This document shows positions 46,074-57,009 of a stretch of 64,000 bases of DNA, one piece after another. This DNA is from Anaeramoeba flamelloides (taxonomy: Eukaryota; Metamonada; Anaeramoebidae): contig JANTQA010000076.1 in the NCBI GenBank assembly GCA_027625915.1, forward strand, positions 930,001 to 994,000, given 5' to 3'. Below the pieces are notes generated by a model. That model was given only the letters and a program-made list of their open reading frames with translations, did no database searches and was not told where the DNA came from. How positions within the stretch are numbered: the stretch's first letter is position 1; every line of letters starts with the position of its first letter. Made by a program: the position numbers and the translations under genes.

Positions 46074-49000
46074 ATGAGTAAGAAAAAATCCCCAAGCAGA
46101 AAGAACAAAAATTTTAAAGATCTTTTTTATATCAAAAATACTCTTGGATGTGGTTCAAATGGAAAAGTGAAACTGGGTATTAACAAACAGTCTGGTGAGA
46201 AGGTTTGTCAATTTTTTCTTTTCTTTTCTTGTCTTTTCTTTTTGTTTATAATCTTTCGATCAAAACAGTGAGTCTTTTGAGTAAAACCAAATAAATCATA
46301 TTTAATGATCTTTTCTTTTTCCTTTGTATTGTTTTTTGAACACCTTAACATTAATTTACCATACCAAACACTTTGAAAAGGTTTCTATAAAAGTTATAAA
46401 GAAAAAACAAAACGATGTTGCGGTTGAAATTCGAAAAAGTCTCAAAAAACAAATCAAAATCTTAAAAACAATAAACCATTCCAATGTTCTTCATTTTAAA
46501 CGTTGTTTTCAAACCAAGCACAAATATTATCTTGTTTCTGAATATATAGATGGCGAGGAGCTCTTGGCTTTATTGAATACTTGTATTCGTTTCAAAAATA
46601 ATTTTGCTCGAAAAATTTTTATTCAACTTGTCAATGGTAAATTTCTTTTTGAAAAAAAAATTTTTGTTTTTATTTTTGTTTGGATTTTTTTTATTGTTTG
46701 ATTGTGAACAAAAATTCTTCAGTTTTGCCTATTTCTTATTCAAATTTTCAAATTTTTAATTGTTTTTGTTACGATGATTTTGTTGAAATTATCCTTTTCT
46801 AAAAATTGCTTTATCACAAAGTCGGTTTTAATTTTTTCTTTTTTTAATAAATTGATCATATTTTTGTGAATATTTATCAAAAATTGATTATCAAAGTGAG
46901 AGGACAAACTATACACTTCTCAACACAGCTTGGTTTTACTCTTTTTTTTCAAACTTTTTCACACTTGTAAAATCAAAAAACAAATAAAAACAAAAAAACT
47001 CTTTATGCTTTTAGCATCAAAAAAAGTTCGATAGTTGAAAATGAACTAGCCGTCTAACAGACAGGTTTTTGTCTAAGAAACAAAAATTAAACTTGAAGGT
47101 CTTTGTTAATTTTCCATCCTGAATTTGAAAAAATTTAAAGGTTTTTTATTATTTCTAATACACAAACAAAAACAAAGAAAGAACAATTTTTTGAGAACGA
47201 GTAGGTTAGTGTTCCAATAACACCCTCACGGTTTGCAATTCTGAGAAATCTGGCTTGATTTCTCTGAACCAACTATTTTTTAATTGTGAATGCTGTATTA
47301 TACAGTTATATGACTTTTTAGTGCTACTCAAATTTTCAAAACTAAGGCACAAAAAATATTTTTTTTTATTGATGAGGAAGTGTAAATTACACTCTAAGTG
47401 CCCTTTTACTTAAATCCCCTTTCAGAAATTTAAGCGTAAAATCATCGATTTTACGATTATTAATTGACGAAAATAATTTTAAGCTATCATAATTTAAAAT
47501 TATTTCATTAAAATTTAATTCTTTTAACTTTTTCAGAAAAATTAATCTATCTTTTTCATAGGAAGGACATACCCATAAAAAGTGATCAATATTTTCTATT
47601 ATTTCCCTTATGTTCATATTTTAAACATAAAGGAAAAAATTTATTTGAATTTTTATTTATTACATAATAATATCTATTTAAACAGTTGGTAAATGTTCTG
47701 AATTTTAGAATTGTTGAACTTGATGGATAACTTAAATATCTTTGATTAATGAATAATTTTTTTTGGTTTTTAATTACAGATAAATTGCAATTTATGTTTG
47801 GAAAATTTTTACTTAATTTTCAATTTTTGAAATTCTATGCTCAAACTTTGAATAAAACATTTTATGAACTCAAGTGTTAAGGAACCCTCTCAAATAAGTT
47901 GTTCTTCGAAATATTCTTGGTCATGGACCGTTTGATAAGAAACAGTTCGAACATTTATAAAAATGGAAATTGAACTAAAAATTTATGGAAATTTATTAGA
48001 ATTTATCAGTATTGCGAAATATTTTTGTACCTTCCAACTGGTAGAATTCAACAACTCATTATAATTATAATTATAAATTTCTTTTTTTAGAAGGTTTAAA
48101 CTCTCCGAATTCCAATTAATTTTATTGTTTATTCAAAAAATATTTTTGTTAAAGGATTAGTGTCACCAATAGATTTGTATATAATCAAAAAATGTTGACA
48201 TTAGGTGTAAATAGTATTAGTGCTACATGGTTCACAAGGCTCTAAAAATCTATTATAAATATTATTGCACAATAAATTTTTACAGTGATCAAAATAATGC
48301 GTAATCAACGATTATAATCCCTGTTTCAAAATATAATCCATGCTTTTTTTTCTTCTTGTTCCAAGGCAACATCCAATCGGCTACCCAATAGTATACCGAA
48401 GTTCAAATCAATTTTGAAAGTAAAAGTCCTTGGTTATTTTCAGTAAAATTTAAATTATTAATACAATTTGTTGAAAATTTTCCATAATATTCTCAATTTT
48501 TTTGAAATTTTTTTATTTTTTGATGCTAAAAATTTTATGAAAAATTTACTCTATTTTTTGAGATAAATTTCACAATTTGATCCTTTATTTTTAGAATTTC
48601 TTTATAAATATTAGAACTTTAAGAAACCAATACCATATTTATTTAGGCTTATTATCAGTTTCTTTGATCGGTTAATGTATAGGTCTTCTATAACAAAAAA
48701 AAACACTTTTTATTTTGAAATATGGATTAAATTTTTTTGCACGCTTTTTTTTGACTACAGTAGATTTTTTACTAAGGATCACAATTAAAAATTTGTCATT
48801 TTGGAAATTTTTGTTATGAATTCCTTTGACAAATCTAAAAATAGAAACTCAAAGCTAATATAATTCCAGTGTTTAATAATTCATCTTTAAAACTTACAAA
48901 AGTAAGTATTTTTTTTGATTTTTTAATTTCAAAGATTAACCCAATAATAATCATAAACATAAAAACCCAAAGAATGATTAATTTTATTTCCTTTTTCTAA

Positions 49001-52000
49001 AGCTAATTGTAATATCAATATATTTCCAAGATTTCTGATTATAATTTGTCAAAAAAATTTATTCGTTAATTATTCAATTTTTTAAAAAAAAAGAATTTTT
49101 TAGTAACTAATCTACATTTCGCCACAAATTTAAGAAAGATATTCTGCAACTTTGTATTCTGTATATTGATAATTCAACCTTAAAATATGTGGCAAAATGC
49201 AGGTTTTTTTCTGAAATTTTAGTGTTTTTTTTAACTAATACAAATATCATTTTTAATTGATATATCAACAAATAGTACTATTTTACTAATCGAATTTTTA
49301 GAGACATTTGAACCATGACACACTAATGTGATTTACCCCCAATAACAACTTACTTTAATCTTAGACTGTGCGCTTGGTAGAAGCTAATCCCTTAAGACTC
49401 AATTCTTGATTATGGGATATTTGTTCTTTTTGGGGTTGTTGTTTGGGGTTGGGGAAAAAAAAAGATTGTTGTATGTTATTGTTCACAATCTTTTTTTTTG
49501 TGTCTTATTGTCATTATTTTGTGCTTATGTGTTATTTTATAGTTTTCCATTAAAAAACCTAGAACTGTAAAAATAATACGAAACACCACCTAGCTGATTT
49601 TTAGTAGAACCACAGAGTCACTGAAAGTAAAAAATATTATACTTTTTAAAACCAATAATTTTCCAAAGACATTATCAAACTGATTGAAGTTTTTGGGCTT
49701 TTAACGAAGTAAATGCAAATTGTAACAAAATCCTTATCAATTTATGGTGTGGATCGAGAAACTTAGAGACTTCATTCTTGGGAGAAAAGTCCATCTCTCA
49801 CTAGGCCCAACAATATCTCTCATTTCAATCGTTGTTTAGGAAACACAGATATAAATTAATGTCAACTTATTTATTTGAAAGAAAAGAAAAGAAAAGAAAG
49901 AGAATTTTATGATTTATGTTTTTTAATTATTCACAGAGTTCACATAATGATTCCATTTTTGAAATTTGTAGAATCACAATAATTTAAAATTTGAACACAC
50001 TCGAAATCAAAAATTGGGAAAAAAAATCTCAATTTTTTATATTTTCAGATTTATTGTTTGAACTTAGTGTTGAACACTTATTCTGATAGAGAGAAAATTT
50101 TGAAGTGATTAAATTTGTGTCTCCTATTCAAAGAGTATCTAATTTTTTTTTCTATTTTTCATAACTTAATATTAAATCACGTACAAGTTCAATGATATTA
50201 ATGTTTTTATACGAAACAATTATTCAACTAAAATAAAAATATATAAAACCAAAAAATAAAAATCAGTCAATCAAAAATGATGAAACAAGAAAGAACAAAA
50301 AATTTTATTGCCAAATTTGTTGAAATTTTACCAACAATCATTGACCCATCAAAGGATTAGATAACATCAACTCACTTTATCTGATTTTTTATATTTAACT
50401 TAACTAAACTTGACCTTATATCAATCATTCGAAAAAAAAAATCAACTAAAAAACTGTACTATAAAAATGATTATTGTTATCAAGACTTTGTTTTTATCCT
50501 TTAATAATAATTTTTTCTTTTATTAATTCGAATAACTTTTTCATCTTCAGGTTTTTGTCATTTTTGTGATTTCTTTAATTTCAGTTTTTTTCATACTGTT
50601 TAGTTAAAATTGTGTTTTACCTTTTTTTACAAATAGTAAAATACCTTTTAATTCATCATTTCGTTTCAACAATAATAATTGATTTGAAATCTGTAACTTG
50701 TTAAGAAATTTTCATTTTTCAAAAATATTTTTAGTTTTTTTTTTTTTTTTGACGTCTAAAGAGTAAGAAGTGTATGATTTTTTTTTAAAAATACCGATCT
50801 TTCAAATAATTTCCAAACACTCATAATAAAAAAAATTGTTTTGAAAATCTATGAATAATCAAAAATAGTTTGATTTTGATAATAATTAGATACATACAAA
50901 AAATGCACAATTTTGAAAATAATTTTAGAGATATTTATCAATAAATCAAGATATTAATTAAGATAACACTTCGAAAAAGAAATGGAAAAGCCAAAATTAT
51001 TATTTTTTTTTTGTTTCAATTTTTTAAAGGAGTAAGAGCATTTTACAAATTTTGAGTACCATAGTTTATTTGAAACTGAATTATTCAAATCATTTCCTTA
51101 GCTAAATACATTAATATTTTAATAAATATGAAAGTGGAATATATCCTAGTACAATATATTTACATGCCAATTAAAAAAATGGAAAATCAAAAAAATGAAA
51201 AAATTGATCAAGAAAAAATAAATAAAAATCATTTATTTCTTGAACTTATCTGTAAAATTTGATATAATTACTTCTTCTTTGCTTGGTTTTATTTTTCATT
51301 TGAATGGAAATACTTTTGTTTGGAAAATTTTTTGATTAACAAATTACTTTTTATTTCAAAAGAATTTTCCAAAATGAATTCAAAAAATCCTATTTTCATT
51401 TCATTCATCTAATTCAAGTTTTGGTTCAGAAAATCAGATATTTTTTTGAATTCTTCATTAGAAATAAAGATTTATTGGATGTATTTTTTTGATTTGATAA
51501 TTATTTATTTTGGATTAAATTAAGAAAACTAAAAATAATTCTGAATTCTGAATCAAATTTTTTCTAAATTTTTACTTTTACTTTGGGTTGAATCTTTTTG
51601 TAACTATTTTTTTTTGTTGAGAATTCAACCCCCTTACTTTATATTTTTGAAACTAGTATTCTTTATTTTGGTTTGGTTTGATAAAAATATTCAAAAAAAT
51701 TGAATTTTGAAAACAAATTTATAAAAAAATATTTTGAAAAATAATAATAAATAATAACGAAGCGAGAAATCCAAGGTTATAATGACTTGTTTGGATTCAT
51801 CCAAAAATTAAGAAGATAAAGAAAACAAATCTTCAAAAATAGATTTTGCTCAATTTTTTTTTTTTCATTCTTGTTTTCAGTAAATTTATCCGGAAAGATT
51901 GATCTTTTGTGTTTGGTCTTCTTAAAGAAAAGATTTGTTGAAAATATACACCTCTTCTCATTTCTCAATTTTTTTGGTTTATTCTATGATTAATTTTCAA

Positions 52001-54259
52001 ATATCCTCATATTAACACATTTCAAGATCCAAAGCCTAATTTAATAAAACCAAAAATCTAATAATCAAAAAAAATGTTCGAAAAAATTGAAAAATCAAAG
52101 ATTTGACTCTAAATTAACTTTGGTTTCGCTTTTTTTTTTTTTTTTTTTCACAAATAGAGCAGTGGAGAATGATATTTTGGTTTTCAAAGTTTCAATATCC
52201 CATGACACTCAAAAAATCATTTTTTCAGTAAGGTTGTGACAATAAAAAAATTTCAAAATTGTAAAATGTGCCCACTTTCTGAAAACAATCTGAAATTTTA
52301 AGCAAAAAATTAAAAGTTCTTCATTTTATAAATATGTCGAAACTTGAAGCAAAAATCGTAGTTTGGTCTTGTGTTTTTTTTACATCAAATAAATTCTGAA
52401 AAAAAAAAATCAACATAATGTTTCAAATTTTTTTTTTTTTTAAAATTTCTTGTCATTCTTTATTAAAATTTGATAAGAATTTAATAGGATTTATGTTAAT
52501 TTGATATTAATTATCTTTTTATTATTTCTTATTATTTAGCCATCCATCATTGCCATAATCTTGATATTGCCCATTTGGATATTAAACTTGAAAATATAAT
52601 TGTTACTAAAAACGGAAATATACAACTTATTGATTTTGATGTTGCAACTTTTACTCAAAAAAATCGCTTATTAAAAACATTTTGTGGCTCGCCATTATAT
52701 CAAGCCCCCGAAATTGTTAGCAAACAGGCATACGATGGGAAAAAAGTTGATATTTGGTGTCTTGGTGTTGTTTTATATACCATGTTATGTGGCAAACACC
52801 CCTTTAGAGAGGGAGGAAGGGTTTTGCCTAAAAATTTACATTTTCCAAGGTTTGTTTTATATTCTCTTTTTATTTTGATTTTTTTTTTTCTTCATTTCTT
52901 TTTTTTTGTTATAAAAAGTTTTGAAATAACATTTAAATTCCTTTTGTTTTAATTAAGATATGGCGAGGGGATTTTTAATCGGGTGTGTTTGCTATTACAA
53001 AATAATAATAAAAATAAAAATAAAATAATAAGTAAAGGTGTGATTTAATAAAAGATATCAATTTATTAAAATTTGAAATACTAATAGGATAAAATTAAAC
53101 TAAAAAATTATTAAAAAAAAACACAAAATTATGAATTATAAAAAGAAATATATTTTTTTTTCAAAAGAAAAAAAATACAGTGTAGTGTCTGGATTTATAT
53201 AGTATGTGATTTGTAGAATATTTAAATGATTATAATTTTTTATAAAAGAATATATAATATTAAATCGAAAATCAATTATTTAATATGGACTTAAAATTAA
53301 TAAATATAGATATTGAACACTTTATTATCAACAATATTTCAAAATAAAATCACAAAAAAGGAATTGATGATTAATTAAGTATAAATATTCTAAAATTGTG
53401 TAAGGAGAATAAAATAAAAAACGATTTTTCTATTCTTTTATTCAAATAATTCACAGACAATACTTTTTCAGAAAAAAATGAGATAAGAGAAAAAAAAAAA
53501 AAACATGAGATTATGATTTTATTTAAATAAATAGTACCAATAATAATCGGAATGAGTGATTGTATCAAAAAAAAAAAAATGAATGAATGAAATGAAAAAA
53601 AATTAAAAATACTTTTAAAAAAAAGGTGTCAAAAAATTCCTTAATATATAAAACAGCTGATAGACTTAAACAGACCCATTTACAGGACTTTTTTGAAAAA
53701 ATTTTTTTGTCACACTTTTTTTAAAAGGAATTTAGGGCGAATTGATTGTTTTTATATTTAACTATTTTTAATTTTTCAATTAATGCCCTTTAATTTTAAT
53801 AATTTTTTTTCTTTTAATATATCTATAATTTTTCTTTTTAATATTTTTTTAATCAATAGTTATCTAAAATTTGATGTAATTTCCTTAATCAAAAAATTAT
53901 TAAAATTGAATCCAAAAAAAAGAATTACAACTGAAAAAATACTTGAGCACAAATGGATCAATAAAACAAGAAATGAACAAAAATTAAATGATAATAATAA
54001 AAATAATAATATCGTTAATAGGAATCGAAATTTCTTAATTAAAAATGAATTATTAGACATTAAAACAAAGAAAATAACTGAAAGAGAAGATTCTTTAATT
54101 TTAAATAATCAAAAGAATTTTATTCAAAAAAATAAAAATGATCTTATTAATATTGATAGAAGTGGTAATGATAACAATATTATAAACATTAGAGATAATA
54201 ATATCAATATTAATAATCAATCTTTGGATCATTCAAAAATTATTTCACAAAAAAAATAA
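46074..54259 (+). CDS. AMPK/CAMK-like protein kinase with altered catalytic motifs
   Basis: Five exons: 46074-46202, 46381-46636, 52540-52849, 52958-52984, 53860-54259. All are GT-AG and join in phase to 1,122 nt, 373 aa, TAA. Subdomains run in order across the splices: glycine loop LGCGSNGKVKLG (24-35), SIKVIKK (Lys47), catalytic loop HLDIKLEN (140-147), DFDVA (160-164), FCGSPLYQAPE (176-186), VDIWCLGVVLYTMLCGKHPF, and NPKKRITTEKILEHKWI near the domain end, followed by an Asn-rich tail. The CGSPxYxAPE loop is typical of SNF1/AMPK and MARK relatives. Departures: helix-C Glu is Gln67, HRD is HLD, DFG is DFD. Lys47, Asp142, Lys144, Asn147 and Asp160 remain, so activity is possible but doubtful. 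Intron 2 is about 5.9 kb and full of transposons. After the TAA, an A8 run (54249-54256) precedes coding-like sequence in the +1 frame to 54302, then past a TGA to 54380. The tail may be longer, polymorphic or decaying. The exon 4 donor is the least certain junction. Confidence 0.92.
47360..47780 (-). mobile_element. LINE 3' end with reverse-transcriptase C-terminal tail, in kinase intron 2
   Basis: A minus-strand open frame (47387-47617) reads EIIENIDHFLWVCPSYEKDR, then LIFLKKLKELNFNEII. This is the histidine-cysteine C-terminal motif that follows the RT domain in many non-LTR retrotransposons. After the stop come a short 3' region (GTGTAATTTACACTTCCTCA) and an A-rich tail. The RT core is absent, so this is a 5'-truncated copy, the usual state of LINEs. 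It is the best preserved of four copies here. Confidence 0.78.
48149..49395. mobile_element. TTAA-flanked element, family X copy B, in kinase intron 2
   Basis: TTAA lies at 48149-48152 and 49392-49395, with ends TTAAAGGATTAGTGTCACC and, inward, TTAAGGGATTAGCTTCTACC. It aligns to 35204-35956 along its length except for a 478-bp MITE (48283-48760) inserted near the left end. Native length about 765 bp. No coding frame. Confidence 0.82.
48283..48760. mobile_element. Tc1/mariner-like MITE, family T copy 2, nested in family X
   Basis: Flanked by TA (48281-48282 and 48761-48762). Ends CAGTGATCAAAATAATGCGT and CTGTAGTCAAAAAAAAGCGT (inward). The uninterrupted site is visible in the sister element at 35334-35335, where a single TA stands between the same flanks. 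Confidence 0.87.
50160..50430 (+). repeat. Dispersed repeat W, copy 4 (truncated)
   Basis: Follows the W order (TTAATGTTTTTATACGAA, TTGCCAAATTTGTTG, ATTGACCCATCAAAGGATTA) but is more diverged and lacks the end with GTCCAAATTTTTGG. Confidence 0.5.
51024..52284. mobile_element. TTAA-type element, family N copy 2, in kinase intron 2
   Basis: The left end TTAAAGGAGTAAGAGCATTT at 51024 matches the inward right end of 163-1405. The body aligns inverted to that copy up to about 52284, where CCCACTTTCTGAAA stands in place of CCTACTTCCTTAA. It ends about 255 bp before kinase exon 3. No coding frame. Confidence 0.72.
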
Positions 54260-54960
54260 TGAAAGTGTTGATAAAAACGAGAATAACATTGAAATTAAAA
54301 ATTGAACTCAACAAAAGGAATTGACAAATATTGAAAAACATTACACACCAATCTATGAAATCGAAAAGAAATCCCTCTAGCCGAAACAAATATATGTAAT
54401 TTATTTAGAATCAAAAAATAGCAATTAATTCCATCTTTTAAAATTAAACTGCAAAATATTATTTCAACAAATTATAAGTTAACAATTTGGTTCTACAAAA
54501 GCGATTGTTGGGTTGGGTAGTATGTTGAGTAGAGGTTTTAAATAATTGCATGTATTATCAATGAATTTTCAATTGATTTGTGATGATATTCTTAAAATTG
54601 CTATTAATCCAACTTTTATCATAAAAAATTATAAAATCGCGAAAGAAGACAAAATCCATAAAAAATACACAAAATGCTAAAAAAAGACATTATTTTTTTT
54701 AATAAAAAAAAAATAAATCAGATTACTTTTACAAAACTTATCACCCTTTAAAAATGTTAGAAAGTGTTTGTAAGGGTTGTAAAGTGTCTTCAGGTGCTTG
54801 GAATGTGTGAAAGGTATAAATCTTTCTCAAAAGAAATGAGATTGTTTGTAGTGAAAAAAAAAAATTATTTTTCATTTTGTTATTTTTTCCAAATAAATAT
54901 TACTAACAAGCAAATAATAACACATTCATAAAATGCACTTGGTATAAAATAGATATTTTT
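54260..54960. other. Kinase 3' region with possible tail remnant
   Basis: 54255-54380 reads as Asn/Glu/Lys-rich then Glu/Lys-rich coding-like sequence (HYTPIYEIEKKSL before TAG), interrupted by one TGA. 54761-54820 is a GT-rich stretch with a loose 10-bp period (AAAGTGTTTG, TAAGGGTTGT, AAAGTGTCTT, CAGGTGCTTG), recalling 29061-29128. The rest is AT-rich. Confidence 0.4.
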
Positions 54961-54987
54961 TTATCAAAATGGGAATATTGTCTTCAT

Positions 54988-55200
54988 ATGTTAAATGATC
55001 AAAAAGAAGAAAGAGCAATTTTCATTCTTATTAGCAATCGATTAAAAAAAAACCCCAAACTCGAGTTGAGTTTTTTGTCCAATACAAAGATGAAATGGAA
55101 AGAGAAGAGAAGAAGAAAAGAAGAAGAAAAAAAAAAGCTTTCCACGCAGTACTTTAATTTATTAATGATAATTTTACTAGATTATCCAGAGGTATTTTGA
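54988..55200 (+). CDS. Possible 70-aa basic protein or exon
   Basis: ATG at 54988, stop TGA at 55198-55200. Sequence is charged (EKRRRKEEEKKKL) then hydrophobic (LLMIILLDYPEVF). It uses codons rare in the flanks (CTC GAG, ACG CAG TAC). GAG followed by GTATTT near the end could be a splice donor, so it may be one exon of a larger gene; no partner exon found. Function unknown. Confidence 0.28.
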   Translation: MLNDQKEERAIFILISNRLKKNPKLELSFLSNTKMKWKEKRRRKEEEKKKLSTQYFNLLMIILLDYPEVF

Positions 55201-55534
55201 AAGGTTACCTATCCCCTTTACACTAGAATAGAATAAAGAAAATGATTTAACCAAATACATTCTTTAAAGAACGCATGAAGGGTTGGTTGTTTTATAAGTA
55301 TTTTTATTGATGACAATTTATAATACCGCAATAGACCGATAAACTATTTATTTACATTTGGTTATTATTGTTGTTATCCATCTAAAAGACCAATTGAAAT
55401 ACCAGCCAAATCAAAATAAAATACAATAAAACTCTTTGATCTGATCCTTGATTTATTTATTTTTCTTTTTTGTTGTTTTTTCAAAAAATTTATTTTTTTT
55501 TCAAGATCTTTTTTTTTTAAACAAAAATTATTTT

Positions 55535-56370
55535 TTAAGGGGGTAAGTACAGTTTACAAATTTTGAGTGCCTTCCGCTTAGGTGAAACTGAATTATTCAT
55601 ATCATCTCTTTAACTAAATACATTAATATTTTAATAAATATAAGAGTGGAATATATCCATAGCATAATATATTTCCATCAACAAAAAAATGGAAAATCAA
55701 AAAAATGAAAAAATTGATCCAAGAAAAAATTAAATAAAAATCATATATTTCTTGAACTTATCTGTAACATTTAATATAATATACTTCTTATTTATTCGGT
55801 TTTATTTTTAATTCTTTATGAAAGGAAAAAGTTTTGTTTGGAAAAATTTTTGATTAACAAATTACTTTCTATTTCTAAAGAATTTTCCAAAATGGATTAT
55901 AAAAATCCTATTTTCATTCAATTCATCTAATTCTAGTTTTGGTTCAGAAAATAGGATATTTTATATATTCTTCATTAGAAATAAAGATTTATTGGATGTA
56001 ATTGTTTGGTTTGGTGATTATTTATTTTGGATTAAATAAAGAACTAAAAATAATTCTAATTTCTGATTCAAATTTTTTCTACATTTTTTATTTTTCTTTG
56101 GGTTGAATCTTTTTGTAACTGTTTTTTGTTGAGAATTCAACCCCTTTACTTTATATTTTTGAAATAATATACTTTGATTTGGCTTTTTTTGATAAAAATA
56201 TTCAAAAAAATAGAATTTTGAAAACAAATTTATAAAAAAATATTTTGTCAAATAACAATAAATAAAAATAGGCGAGAAATCCAATATAATGACTTGTTTG
56301 GATTCATCCAAATTAAGAAGATAAAAAAAAGAAATCTTCGAAAATAGATTTTTTCATTTTTTTTTTTTGC
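55535..56370. mobile_element. TTAA-type element, family N copy 3 (truncated)
   Basis: The left end TTAAGGGGGTAAGTACAG at 55535 and body align to 51024-51960 at high identity, then similarity stops near 56370 without a right terminus. Confidence 0.7.
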
Positions 56371-56429
56371 TTTTGTCAAAATAATCCTTTCCAATAGTTT
56401 AACCCTTGTTTCAAATTAAAAAGTATATT

Positions 56430-56880
56430 TCTTTTTTATCGAGGACCTAAACATTAAAAGATTAAAAAAACAGAAAATAAACCCTAAGTAAATAAGACGT
56501 TGATTTCTTAAAGTTCTATTAGAAAAAAAACAATTTCTAAAAATGAAGGATAAAATTGAAAAATTATCACAAATAATATGATAAATTTCATTGATAAGAA
56601 AATTTTTATTTATAGAAAAAAAAAATTACCTAAAAACATATAAAAATTTGAAAAAAAAATTTCTGAAAATACATTAATTTTTTAAATTTTACTCAACCAC
56701 CAAAAGATATTGCCTTCAAAAAGGATTTAAAATTAAATAAACTATTAGGAATTTGTTTAAAGGTTCTCTTTGAATCAACGGCAAAAAAAAAAAAAAAAAA
56801 AAAAAGGTACATGTTTTATCTGCAAAAAAATGGTATTTTAGTTAACCCTGTCAACTTTTGAATAGAATTTTCTCGAAATA
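56430..56880. mobile_element. Family T-like fragment, inverted and diverged
   Basis: The stretch with TGATTTCTTAAAGTTCTATT and CTAAAAATGAAGGATAAAAT matches the inverted interior of family T (for example 57960-58010). No good ends. An A run of 23 lies at 56783-56805. Confidence 0.4.
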
Positions 56881-57009
56881 AATATCGGGTTGTCTCAAAT
56901 AAGTCTATAATCTAAAAGATATTTTCTGAATTCTCTTTGGTTGTGATGATAATTTTCTTTTCAAATCAATCACCAAATAGCACAAAATATTTAATTTTCA
57001 AAATTTGTA

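Noticed and set aside
51024-54752. A giant TTAA element from 51024 to a CCCTTTAA near 54750
   Set aside because: It would enclose kinase exons 3-5. Alignment to 163-1405 shows the element ends near 52284.
56783-56805. The A23 run as the tail of a retroposed gene
   Set aside because: No transcript-like sequence precedes it on either strand; long A runs are common in this DNA.
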